From contig JAZQDE010000051.1 in assembly GCA_045546695.1 (NCBI GenBank), positions 1-55,799 on the forward strand: a stretch of DNA of 55,799 nucleotides, written 5' to 3'. This stretch comes from SIG424 sp045546695 (lineage in GTDB: Bacteria; Bacillota; Clostridia; UBA1212; UBA1255). The notes under the pieces were generated by a model. It was not told where the DNA came from. It did not search any database and saw only the letters and a program-made list of their open reading frames with translations. Of this stretch, positions 1 to 7,552 are shown piece after piece (positions within the stretch are counted from its first letter, which is position 1; each line of letters opens with the position of its first letter). A program made the translations under genes and the position numbers.

Positions 1-73
1 TTTTTACTTTCAATTTTGCACCACATTTTGCCTCGCATCCATCAGCCGTTTTCCTGTTTTTCAAAAAAACCAT
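1..73 (-). CDS. Partial CDS, N-terminus only (cut by window edge)
   Basis: An ATG at 73-71 is preceded on the minus strand by AGGAGA about 8 nt upstream and opens a frame of 24 codons with no stop before the window edge (begins MVFLKNRKTADGCEAKCG). A consensus promoter lies about 70 bp upstream (144-172). The start signals are convincing but too little protein is visible to assign a family. The product is unknown, and it could also be a short leader peptide if a stop lies just outside the window. Confidence 0.45.
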   Translation of the reverse strand, partial: MVFLKNRKTADGCEAKCGAKLKVK

Positions 74-143
74 TTCAGATTCTCCTATATGATTTGAAGA
101 AAAGAGTATTTGTACGTATTTAGGACGCTTTATTTTTTTAAAT

Positions 144-172
144 ATTATACAGCGTATATCCTTAATTGTCAA
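144..172 (-). promoter_or_regulatory. Consensus sigma-A promoter for the left-edge CDS
   Basis: On the minus strand TTGACA (172-167) is followed by a 17-bp spacer and TATAAT (149-144), a perfect match in both boxes. Transcription would start near 136 and give a leader of about 60 nt before the ATG at 73. The -35 box overlaps the 3' end of the small ORF at 169-384. Confidence 0.8.
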
Positions 173-384
173 ATGCCTGACATATTTTTTAAAAATATGA
201 ATTTCGAACTTTTTCTGTTTTGCAAAAGTGATCCTTCATCATATTCATGCGCTGTACCCATACCATTTGCTGCGTAGCCTTGTCTGATGCAGAATTTTTT
301 TCTCAATAATTCCGCTTCAAGCGATTCCATGCGGCGGATAGCGGTTTCTCCGGTCTCCTTCAGATACAGGAACAGCAGTTCCAT
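169..384 (-). CDS. Small hypothetical protein (71 aa), doubtful
   Basis: A 71-residue frame beginning MELLFLYLKETGETAIRRME. No Shine-Dalgarno sequence sits directly before the ATG. An AGGAGG on the same strand lies about 90 nt upstream, near 468-475, with no ATG behind it, and a promoter-like pair is present at 423-452. The N-terminal half would be an amphipathic helix. I do not recognise the family. It may be real, a remnant, or chance coding. Confidence 0.3.
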   Translation of the reverse strand: MELLFLYLKETGETAIRRMESLEAELLRKKFCIRQGYAANGMGTAHEYDEGSLLQNRKSSKFIFLKNMSGI

Positions 385-422
385 TCAATAGGTTCGGTTT
401 AGGAAAGTTTTATATTAGGGAT

Positions 423-452
423 GTTATAATCTCCGTAACAGATATTAGTCAA
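423..452 (-). promoter_or_regulatory. Possible promoter for the 71-aa ORF
   Basis: Minus-strand TTGACT (452-447), an 18-bp spacer and TATAAC (428-423). The match is moderate, and it is placed about 40 bp before the ATG at 384. Confidence 0.35.
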
Positions 453-495
453 TTATTAGCTATGGTAAATCCTCCTGTTTCGAGTGAGATGATGC

Positions 496-540
496 AAAAA
501 GAGTGATGCTCGGTCTTTCGACCTTGCATCACTCTTTTTT
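496..540. terminator. Bidirectional intrinsic terminator
   Basis: A 14-bp stem (AAAAAGAGTGATGC / GCATCACTCTTTTT) encloses a smaller GGTC/GACC stem. T-runs follow on both strands. It lies about 110 bp beyond the stop of the secreted-protein gene at 648-1997 and probably ends that transcript. Confidence 0.8.
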
Positions 541-647
541 GTTGTTTACCAACCTTGCCTGACAAATGCCGTAAAATGTTAAATTTATCTTTAACCTTTT
601 TACGGACATCCGCCTAAACGTGCAGGCTTATTTTATCTTTTAGAACA

Positions 648-1997
648 TTATTTTTTCTTTTTGATAATCATTGCAGCGCCAATTACGAGCATAGCGTGTG
701 CAAAGATAACTGAAGAACCGCAACCACCTTTTTCTTCTTCTTTCTCTTCAGCCGGAGCGTCAGTAGCTTTTGGAGCTTCTGTAGCCGGAGCTTTCGTCGG
801 AACCTCTGTCGGAGGTGGTGTTGGTGTTACAGGGCGCTGCGTCGGCACAGGAGTTGCGATAGCTTCAAAATTACCATCCCACGCTTCAGCTGACTCCTTG
901 TTATTAAAGAAGAGAATATATTCAATATCGAACGATGCTTCTTCATTCTCCTGTACGAATATATCAAATCTGAAAGCATTTAACGTTGCATCCTCCTGAG
1001 TATACTTAGTATTGGTTGCAAAGTTGAAAATCGCATACTGCCAGTCAGTTGTATCCTGGTAATCTGCCGCAACAGAGCCACCCGCTGTAGGACCTGCAAA
1101 CATTGTTGTAGAGAAAAATACTTCACCGGACAAAGGTGAGCCTTCTGACCTGCGGAACTTTACGAGCATTGCTTTTGATTCCTCGCAGTATACAGTATCA
1201 TCTGCCCAGTACGGAAGTGCAATTGTGAACTGAGAATCGTTTGTCGGTGTAACGTCAATGTGAAGATATCCGTCTTCAATTGTGAAATCCTGGCAACCAA
1301 GGCCGGGAGTGATGAGTTCGAGCATATCTTCTGAATTGAATATGAGCATATTGTCAAGATTCGGAACTTTGTTAATCTCTACCTCAGCATCGCTGTAACC
1401 TGTCAGTGTGCCATAGGGTTCGCCTTCGGGAGCTGTTACAAACTTAACAGCCAATTTTAATGATGAATCCGGAATATGCTGGTCATCCTGATAAAGTTCC
1501 TGTCCCGGATATCCGCCGTGTTTCCATACTCCAACACCTGAACCGCTTGAATCATATGCATCAAGAAGTCTGATTACGTACTCGCCTGCTTTAAGAGGAT
1601 CTGAACTGTCAAAGCTGAATCCCAAAAAGTCATTATCGTTGTAATTTTCAAACAGATTTGTAGCAATCGGTGTACCTGCAATTGTAGTATCATAATCCTT
1701 ATCGAACGCATATAGTTCAACATTCATATCACCTACGTTGTCACTCCAGCTCGGGCAACATACACCTATAAATGTAGCATCCGCAGCAATTGAAAAGTGT
1801 GAAGCGATTATGTCTTCAGTATTCATGTTATGTGCGGAGTTGCCTCCCTTAAACATATCAATACGACCAGTATCTGTAGCAGTCTCGGCTTCCTGTGTCG
1901 GCGTTGCCGTAGCAGCATTTACACTGATCGTAGCCATAACAGCAATTGACAGTACAACGACTATCAAAAGCGCAAATAAAATACCTTTCTTTTTCAT
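648..1997 (-). CDS. Secreted protein with CGSS-type C-terminal tail (449 aa)
   Basis: The start is ATG at 1997 because AGGAGG stands 7 nt before it. The same frame is open 25 codons further upstream but without a ribosome site. Residues 1-28 are a typical signal peptide (MKKKGILFALLIVVV...). Two beta-rich extracellular regions follow; the second, roughly residues 230-380, has the aromatic, Asp-rich look of a carbohydrate-binding jelly roll. A Pro/Thr-rich linker (VPTQRPVTPTPPPTEVP) leads to a C-terminal GGCGSS, a hydrophobic stretch and KKKK. That tripartite end resembles cysteine-containing sorting tails (MYXO-CTERM or Synerg-CTERM style) and recurs in the protein at 40774-42537. It has its own promoter and is not co-transcribed with the EF-G paralogue, whose terminator separates them. 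Function unknown; surface glycan binding is a guess. Confidence 0.85.
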   Translation of the reverse strand: MKKKGILFALLIVVVLSIAVMATISVNAATATPTQEAETATDTGRIDMFKGGNSAHNMNTEDIIASHFSIAADATFIGVCCPSWSDNVGDMNVELYAFDKDYDTTIAGTPIATNLFENYNDNDFLGFSFDSSDPLKAGEYVIRLLDAYDSSGSGVGVWKHGGYPGQELYQDDQHIPDSSLKLAVKFVTAPEGEPYGTLTGYSDAEVEINKVPNLDNMLIFNSEDMLELITPGLGCQDFTIEDGYLHIDVTPTNDSQFTIALPYWADDTVYCEESKAMLVKFRRSEGSPLSGEVFFSTTMFAGPTAGGSVAADYQDTTDWQYAIFNFATNTKYTQEDATLNAFRFDIFVQENEEASFDIEYILFFNNKESAEAWDGNFEAIATPVPTQRPVTPTPPPTEVPTKAPATEAPKATDAPAEEKEEEKGGCGSSVIFAHAMLVIGAAMIIKKKK

Positions 1998-2011
1998 AAC
2001 GTCCTCCTGTT

Positions 2012-2057
2012 TTAACAAGTTGTTAATAATTATAGCACCTATAAATCCTATATTCAA
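2012..2057 (-). promoter_or_regulatory. Promoter and palindromic leader site
   Basis: Minus-strand TTGAAT (2057-2052), a 17-bp spacer and TATAAT (2034-2029). Between the -10 box and the ribosome site is the palindrome TTAACAACTTGTTAA (2026-2012; arms 7 bp around one central base), near the expected transcription start and so a possible operator. The -35 box overlaps the T-tract of the terminator of the upstream gene. Confidence 0.65.
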
Positions 2058-2092
2058 GAAAAAACCCGACAAATTGCAAGCAATCTGTCGGG
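2057..2092 (-). terminator. Intrinsic terminator of the EF-G paralogue
   Basis: Minus strand: CCCGACAGATTG / CAATTTGTCGGG, a 12-bp stem with one G-U pair and a 4-nt loop, followed by TTTTTTC. It begins 22 bp after the stop codon at 2114. Confidence 0.9.
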
Positions 2093-2113
2093 TAAATCAA
2101 ACTATTTTCAATA

Positions 2114-4192
2114 TTATTCTTCGTCGTCAACCATGTCTTTCTTAGCTGCTTCGATAATCTTCTGTGCGATCATCTCAGGAACGTCTTCGTATCTTACGAA
2201 CTCTGATGTAAAGAATCCTCTGCCTCTTGTCATAGCTCTTAAGTCAACAGCATATCTGAAAATCTCAGCATATGGTACTTCGGCAACGATTTCCTGGAGG
2301 TTCTTGCCTGTCTCAGTAACGAAGTGATTCATACCGAGAACGCGACCACGACGCTTGTTCATATCACCGATGATATCGCCCATGTACTTTTCAGGAACGT
2401 ATACGTTCATCTGGTATACAGGCTCAAGCAACGTAGGAGATGCAATCTTCATAGCTGCTTTGTAGGCAATTCTTGCTGCAGAAACGAATGCAACTTCTTT
2501 TGAATCTACGGGGTGATATTTACCGTCGATAAGAGTTGCTTTGAGGTTTGCCATAGGATAGCCTGCGAGGATACCCTTCTTGATGCTCTCCTGAAGACCC
2601 TTTTCAACTGATGGGAAGAACTGCTTCGGAACCGCGCCACCAAATACGCGCTCGCAGAATTCAAGGCCTTCCTGCTCACCGGGTTCAAACTCGATAACTA
2701 CCTTACCATACTGACCTGCGCCACCTGACTGTTTCTTATGCAAACCTTCTGTAGTAACCTTTTTACGGATAGCTTCACGGTATGCAATCTTAGGATCTGA
2801 CAAGTCAACTGATACTGAATATCTTGATTTGAGTTTGCTTACGATAATATCGATGTGCTGCTCACCCATACCGGAGATGAGTGACTGACCTGTCTCAGCG
2901 TTAGTCTCAAATTTGAATGTATGGTCTTCGTCTCTGAGCTTATTGAGTGATGAAGCAATCTTTTCTTCGTCGCCTCTTGCCTTAGGTGCAATACCGAGTG
3001 AAATCTGCTGTACAGGGAATTTAATCTGCGGGCAGATAACTTTGAGTGTCTTTGAACCGATTGTATGGTTTGTACGTGTGATTACGAGCTTAGCTACACA
3101 ACCGATATCGCCTGCGATAACTTCGTCAACAGGAATCTGCTTCTTACCTCTTAACATAAAGAGCTGTGAAATACGTTCTTCCTGATTCTGTGTAACGTTG
3201 TAAATGCCGGCGTCTGCTCTGAATGTACCGGAATAAACTTTAAATAATGTAAGTCTGCCAACGAATGGGTCAACGATTGTTTTGAAAACAAATGCAACTC
3301 TGTTGGATTCAGCATCCATAGGAAGCTCCATGTCATTACCGTCAAGATCTTTAACAACGATAGGACCTCTGTCTACAGGAGACGGAGTGTACTTAACGAT
3401 AAAGTCAGAAAGCTGACGGATACCGATATTTTCATATGCACTACCGATAAGAACAGGTGCGCAGATTGCTTTGTTGATAGCGCTCTTGAGACCTTGTCTT
3501 ACTTCTGCATCTGTGAACTCTTCGCCCATAAAGAACTTTTCCATAAGCTCATCGCTGCTCTCAGCAACATGCTCGCAAACGTCCATATGAAGCTGTTCAA
3601 TTGTATCTACGAGCTCTGCCGGCAGTGGTACTTCTTTGTTGCCCTTAGCATCATAGTGATATGCTTTTTTAGAAATAGTACTTACAAAACCGATGAGCTT
3701 ATTATTCTCTCTTATAGGAAGATGGAGAGCTATACAACTCTTACCAAACTTTTCTTTGATCTCGTCATAAATTTTGTTAAAATCTGCAGTCTCTTCATTC
3801 ATCTTGTTGATGAAGAAAGCGCGGGGCAGCTTACGTTTTTCTGCTTCATCCCATGCTTTTTCGGCACCGACTGCCACGTTACCGGCTACAACGATAATAG
3901 CCGTGTCCGCTACGCTTATAGCTTCGTGCATTTCACCTTCAAAATCAAAGTATCCGGGAGTGTCCAGGATGTTGATTTTTGAATTTTCCCAGTTATAAGG
4001 AGCGAGTGCCATATTGATCGAAAATTGACGGTTTGTCTCCTCAGCGTCAAAATCGCAAACAGTATTACCGTCAGCAACACGACCCAATCTGTCAGTTGCT
4101 TTGGCATTGAACAACATAGCTTCTGCTATTGATGTCTTACCTGTGCCACCATGACCTAATAAAACAACGTTACGTAAATCCGAACTTTTCAT
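2114..4192 (-). CDS. Elongation factor G-like GTPase (EF-G paralogue, 692 aa)
   Basis: A translational GTPase with full EF-G architecture (G domain, domains II-V), but with the sequence marks of the EF-G-like paralogue group rather than canonical FusA. The P-loop is GHGGTGKT (residues 13-20) instead of GHIDAGKT, G3 is DTPGYFDF instead of DTPGHVDF, and G4 is NKMN instead of NKMD. I chose ATG 4192 because AGGAGG lies 7 nt before it; the ATG at 4198 is only 1 nt from that ribosome site. The gene is monocistronic, with a promoter at 4264-4293, a leader hairpin, and a terminator at 2057-2092. These paralogues are often found besides the str-operon fusA, and their exact role (recycling, stress translation) is not settled. 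Function assignment as a ribosome-associated GTPase is secure; physiological role is not. Confidence 0.9.
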   Translation of the reverse strand: MKSSDLRNVVLLGHGGTGKTSIAEAMLFNAKATDRLGRVADGNTVCDFDAEETNRQFSINMALAPYNWENSKINILDTPGYFDFEGEMHEAISVADTAIIVVAGNVAVGAEKAWDEAEKRKLPRAFFINKMNEETADFNKIYDEIKEKFGKSCIALHLPIRENNKLIGFVSTISKKAYHYDAKGNKEVPLPAELVDTIEQLHMDVCEHVAESSDELMEKFFMGEEFTDAEVRQGLKSAINKAICAPVLIGSAYENIGIRQLSDFIVKYTPSPVDRGPIVVKDLDGNDMELPMDAESNRVAFVFKTIVDPFVGRLTLFKVYSGTFRADAGIYNVTQNQEERISQLFMLRGKKQIPVDEVIAGDIGCVAKLVITRTNHTIGSKTLKVICPQIKFPVQQISLGIAPKARGDEEKIASSLNKLRDEDHTFKFETNAETGQSLISGMGEQHIDIIVSKLKSRYSVSVDLSDPKIAYREAIRKKVTTEGLHKKQSGGAGQYGKVVIEFEPGEQEGLEFCERVFGGAVPKQFFPSVEKGLQESIKKGILAGYPMANLKATLIDGKYHPVDSKEVAFVSAARIAYKAAMKIASPTLLEPVYQMNVYVPEKYMGDIIGDMNKRRGRVLGMNHFVTETGKNLQEIVAEVPYAEIFRYAVDLRAMTRGRGFFTSEFVRYEDVPEMIAQKIIEAAKKDMVDDEE

Positions 4193-4225
4193 ATACATTC
4201 CTCCTGTACCAATATTTTTTATGAA

Positions 4226-4245
4226 AAGAGCACCTATGTGCTCTT
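4226..4245 (-). promoter_or_regulatory. Leader hairpin of the EF-G paralogue mRNA
   Basis: On the minus strand AAGAGCAC ATAG GTGCTCTT forms an 8-bp stem with a 4-nt loop, followed by TTTTC. It lies about 15-20 nt after the predicted start of transcription and about 30 nt before the AGGAGG. It could act as a weak attenuator or as an mRNA-stabilising stem. Confidence 0.5.
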
Positions 4246-4263
4246 CGAATCACCAATAAAGTG

Positions 4264-4293
4264 AGTATAGCACATTGTTTATATACATGTCAA
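4264..4293 (-). promoter_or_regulatory. Promoter of the EF-G paralogue
   Basis: Minus-strand TTGACA (4293-4288), an 18-bp spacer and TATACT (4269-4264). Confidence 0.75.
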
Positions 4294-4321
4294 ACATTGT
4301 TCACAATTATAAAGCTGTTAA

Positions 4322-4675
4322 TCAGATGACAGTTATATTTATATCATATGAAAATTGACCGCACGAAACAGTAACAGTTGCACTGCCCTTTTCTCTGGCT
4401 GTTGCAACGCCTGACGGGCTTACATATACAATTTTTTTATCAGAAGAAGTATAATTATCTTATATAAATATTTTGTTCCGTCGAAGAACTCTCCGGCAAG
4501 ACCTTGCTACAAAACAGTTGTTTGACACACCTCCACCATAAATCGTAGAAGTATATCCAAGATAATAATAACCGTTGAAAAAAACAGAACCGGGATCACA
4601 GACGGATGCGTAATCCATTGTATCGGCAAGAGGCTGCAATACAACCTTTGTGAAAAATCTTTTATATTGTTTCAT
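4322..4675 (-). pseudogene. Remnant of a glycoside hydrolase with a BIG2-like tail
   Basis: The 71-codon frame from 4675 reads DPGSVFFNGYYYLGYTST and then GGVSNNCFVARS, which strongly resembles the start of the five-bladed propeller of GH43/GH32-type enzymes (DPSVV..G.YYL.YTS). It then degenerates (CRRVLRRNKIFI) to a TAA at 4462-4460. After the stop, the same frame continues for 45 codons to TGA at 4324-4322 as KKIVYVSPSGVATAREKG...SATVTVSCG, the C-terminal half of a bacterial Ig-like (BIG2) domain. In the next frame, just before the stop, AGEFFDGTKYLYK also looks protein-like, so there is probably a frameshift and an internal deletion. The active-site blades are missing. The remnant begins 2 bp after the stop of the gene at 4678-5577. 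Not expected to be functional. Confidence 0.7.
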
Positions 4676-4677
4676 TA

Positions 4678-5577
4678 TCAGTAATCAAACACAGAGAAAA
4701 GCATGTCGCTTACCATTTCTTCGAATTCCTCTGAATATTTTGTGTAAGCCTTTACTTCGTTATTTTCAACAGCTTCAAACGTAATAACGTAATATGCCAT
4801 GCCGCGCACAGCAACGTACACGTCACATTCATATGTCATGCCATTAATATCAGTATAAGTGTAGGTTGCTTTGCCAAAGCGTTTACCGCCGAGCTCGATA
4901 ATCTCACCCTCATCAATGTTGTATATAAAGGTCATATAATCCTGATTATCTATATAGTTTTTAACTGCATCAAAGACCTCCTCCAATGATACGGGCGTGT
5001 CACTGTCAAATACCGTCGGTGAGGGCGACTGGCCGCCTGTAGTAGCGGGCGTTGAGGTAGCGTCTGGTGTAGCTGTAACGTTTGGCGTAGTATCCGGGGC
5101 AATTGTGGCCGGATCCTTCTTTTCTATACCAAAATCTGTATATTCTCTATAGTAAAAACGGGCTGTTGCATACTGGTATCTGATCATACCTTCTCTCGGA
5201 TCAGGAGTAGCAGTCGGCTTTGCAGTCTGTCCGTTCGTCATAGAAGGCGTAGCCGTCGCAGTCGCTTCAATGGTCGGTTCAGGTGTAACAGGATTTTCAA
5301 TTAATGGATAGGCTTCTAAAACGAGTCCGTTATTTGCATTGATCATAAAACCATTTGTGCCGCCTGTAACGTCCCAGTCAACAGGATAATAAACGCGGAA
5401 GAAATATCTTGAGGCATTATACATATCCACTATTTCCTCAGCCTGCTTAGCTTCTTCTTCGCGCATCTTCTGAATCCATGCTTTTGCAATATTTGCAATC
5501 ATAAGAGAAACTATAATCAGAATAAGGATAATAAATAATACCGCAAATGATTTTTTGTTTTTATACCAAGAATTCAT
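4678..5577 (-). CDS. Membrane-anchored extracellular protein, function unknown (299 aa)
   Basis: Residues 10-33 form one N-terminal transmembrane anchor (FAVLFIILILIIVSLMIANI) after a short basic stretch, so the rest is probably outside the cell. The first domain starts with YFFRVYYPVDWDV, like the opening strand of PsbP/Mog1-type folds. Two Thr/Pro-rich linkers (PTIEATATATPS near 100-130 and TPNVTATPDATSTP near 165-190) separate folded segments, in the same style as the linker of the protein at 648-1997. The C-terminal part repeats a PsbP-like strand pattern (AVRGMAYYVITFEA). The gene lies 18 bp after cca and may be co-transcribed with it. No catalytic motif seen. Confidence 0.75.
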   Translation of the reverse strand: MNSWYKNKKSFAVLFIILILIIVSLMIANIAKAWIQKMREEEAKQAEEIVDMYNASRYFFRVYYPVDWDVTGGTNGFMINANNGLVLEAYPLIENPVTPEPTIEATATATPSMTNGQTAKPTATPDPREGMIRYQYATARFYYREYTDFGIEKKDPATIAPDTTPNVTATPDATSTPATTGGQSPSPTVFDSDTPVSLEEVFDAVKNYIDNQDYMTFIYNIDEGEIIELGGKRFGKATYTYTDINGMTYECDVYVAVRGMAYYVITFEAVENNEVKAYTKYSEEFEEMVSDMLFSVFDY

Positions 5578-5595
5578 CTTAACACCTCATAGTTA

Positions 5596-6930
5596 TTATA
5601 CCTGTTTTTTCAAATACTTCAACACTTGCTCAGCAAGTGCCTCTTTCTCATTTTCAAGAATGCCGTCGATAACGTCATCAAGAAGCATCTGAAGTACGTT
5701 TCCAACTTCCGGACCGGGCTTTACACCCATATCTATAACTTCTTTTCCGGTCAGTTCAAGTTGCGCAAGAGAAAAGGCTTCTCCCTCTTTAATTATATCT
5801 TCCAGAATTTTTTCAGATTCAAATAACGACTGCATTCCACTTTTTACCATTTCCGGATTCTGCGACAGATTATCAGCCTTTTGTATAACAATAAGACGCC
5901 TTGTGTCCTCAGGACCAAGCTTGTTCAGGACACGTTTTATAGCTTTGACTTCAGGCCTGAAACGGTTGTCATGCTCGCAAATCAATTTCACGACAGTTGA
6001 TATTGTATTCTTATCATATCTGAGCCTGTTTAAAATCTCACGCGCTATTTTACCGGATTCTGCCTGGTGCCCGAAAAAGTGACCGCCCCTCTCATCAAAA
6101 GTAAACGTGTGCGGCTTTGCAATATCGTGAAGAAGCATCGTCATTTTCACAATAAAATCATCATTCGTATATTCCAGTGCATGCAATGTATGTTCAAGCA
6201 CATCATAAATATGCCAGTGCGTACGCTGGTCAAAGCCCTTCATCGGCTTCATTTCAGGAATAAATACGCAAATAACGTCAAAATATTCTCTGATGATATC
6301 TATGCCACGTTTTCCGCACAAGAGCTTTGTAAACTCAACGTTTATGCGTTCTCTGGAAATATTTTCCAGCGTGTCCTTCAGATTGAAAATAGCATCGGAC
6401 GTTGCCTTATCTATTGAAAAATCAAGCACAGAGGCAAATCTCAATGCCCTTAAAATGCGAAGAGCATCTTCGGAAAAACGTTTTTCCGGCTCGCCTACAC
6501 ACCTGATAATCTTATTTTCGATATCTTCCCTGCCACCGAACAAGTCAACAAGACCTGTTCCGGGATTATACGCCATGGCATTTATTGTAAAATCTCTTCG
6601 CGACAAATCAGAGGCAAGGTCGGTCACAAAAGTAACTTTATCAGGATGGCGGTTATCCGTATACTCCCCGTCTTGTCTGTATGTTGTAACCTCATATCCC
6701 TGTCCGTCGATGAGCACAGTAACAGTGCCGTGTTTGAGGCCCGTCTCAATAATACGATATCCTTCAAAGCATTTAATCATATCTTCGGGCATACAATTTG
6801 TGGTAATATCCCAGTCGTTTGGAATCTTACCCATTATCGTATCCCTGACACATCCGCCCACGGCATAAGCCTCATAACCCTTGCCCTCAAGAATTTCAAT
6901 TATTTTTTTTGCACCATCATTTATATTCAT
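5596..6930 (-). CDS. cca: CCA tRNA nucleotidyltransferase with HD domain (444 aa)
   Basis: Adds or repairs the 3' CCA of tRNAs. The class II polymerase-beta head shows GGCVRD (residues 25-30) and the metal-binding DWD (39-41), followed by RRDFTINAMA and the neck motif ALRILRALRFAS. A C-terminal HD domain is seen at LLHDIAKP (near 268), the bifunctional type with phosphohydrolase activity in some bacteria. I prefer ATG 6930 to GTG 6936: GGAG lies 10 nt before the ATG but only 4 nt before the GTG. The start overlaps the end of yigZ by 14 bp, so the two are probably translationally coupled. The one tRNA gene in this window lacks CCA, consistent with a need for this enzyme. Confidence 0.95.
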   Translation of the reverse strand: MNINDGAKKIIEILEGKGYEAYAVGGCVRDTIMGKIPNDWDITTNCMPEDMIKCFEGYRIIETGLKHGTVTVLIDGQGYEVTTYRQDGEYTDNRHPDKVTFVTDLASDLSRRDFTINAMAYNPGTGLVDLFGGREDIENKIIRCVGEPEKRFSEDALRILRALRFASVLDFSIDKATSDAIFNLKDTLENISRERINVEFTKLLCGKRGIDIIREYFDVICVFIPEMKPMKGFDQRTHWHIYDVLEHTLHALEYTNDDFIVKMTMLLHDIAKPHTFTFDERGGHFFGHQAESGKIAREILNRLRYDKNTISTVVKLICEHDNRFRPEVKAIKRVLNKLGPEDTRRLIVIQKADNLSQNPEMVKSGMQSLFESEKILEDIIKEGEAFSLAQLELTGKEVIDMGVKPGPEVGNVLQMLLDDVIDGILENEKEALAEQVLKYLKKQV

Positions 6931-7552
6931 ACTCACCTAACTCCACAATAGCATTGTCACTCGTAAGCTCTTTAATATTATAACAAAGTTTTTCTACTTT
7001 CGGTGTTTCGACCACAAGAATAAATTCTGCTTTTTCGGTGAAAAGACTGTCTACGGGATGTAGCTCCTGTGATGAAAAAATATTCATAAGTCCTGAAATA
7101 TACTTATAGTCAGCAGTAACCTTTACTCTTCTGCATAAAACCATTTTTTTCTTGCCGGCCAGCGTGATTGCCTCCATAGCACTCGTGGTATATGCTCTGA
7201 GAAGTCCGGGTGCGCCCAGCAGGATACCACCGAAATATCTTGTAACGACTATTACTGCATTTTCAATCTCATTTTTCTGTAGAACGTTAAGAAGTGGCAG
7301 CCCGGCAGTCCCCTGCGGTTCTCCGTCGTCGCTGTATTTAGTATATGCATTTCCATTTTCTGTAACTGTATAAGCGTATACGTTATGCCTTGCATCACGA
7401 TTTAACGTCTTAATCTGAGTAATAAATTCCTGCGCCTGCGCACTTGTTTCAACAGGCTTTGCGTAGCCAATAAAACGCGAACGTTTTATTTCATACAAGC
7501 TCTGTGCTTCTTTTTCAAGTGTATAGAATTCTTCTTTTTGTTTATTACTCAT
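6917..7552 (-). CDS. YigZ/IMPACT family protein (211 aa)
   Basis: An N-terminal UPF0029/IMPACT domain carries the family signature DDGEPQGTAGLPLL (near residue 75) and VVTRYFGGILLGAPGLLRAY. A C-terminal ferredoxin-like DUF1949 domain follows. The eukaryotic relative IMPACT modulates Gcn2; the bacterial role is unclear, although YigZ-type proteins are linked to translation. It overlaps the 3' end of hflX by 8 bp at its start and cca by 14 bp at its end, forming a tight hflX-yigZ-cca unit. Confidence 0.9.
   Translation of the reverse strand: MSNKQKEEFYTLEKEAQSLYEIKRSRFIGYAKPVETSAQAQEFITQIKTLNRDARHNVYAYTVTENGNAYTKYSDDGEPQGTAGLPLLNVLQKNEIENAVIVVTRYFGGILLGAPGLLRAYTTSAMEAITLAGKKKMVLCRRVKVTADYKYISGLMNIFSSQELHPVDSLFTEKAEFILVVETPKVEKLCYNIKELTSDNAIVELGEYEYK

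Noticed and set aside
3494..3982. 162-codon plus-strand frame
   Set aside because: Lies fully antisense within the EF-G paralogue, whose reading is secure; no ribosome site.
6293..6868. 191-codon plus-strand frame
   Set aside because: Antisense within cca; the Ser-rich composition is that of a complementary-strand frame.
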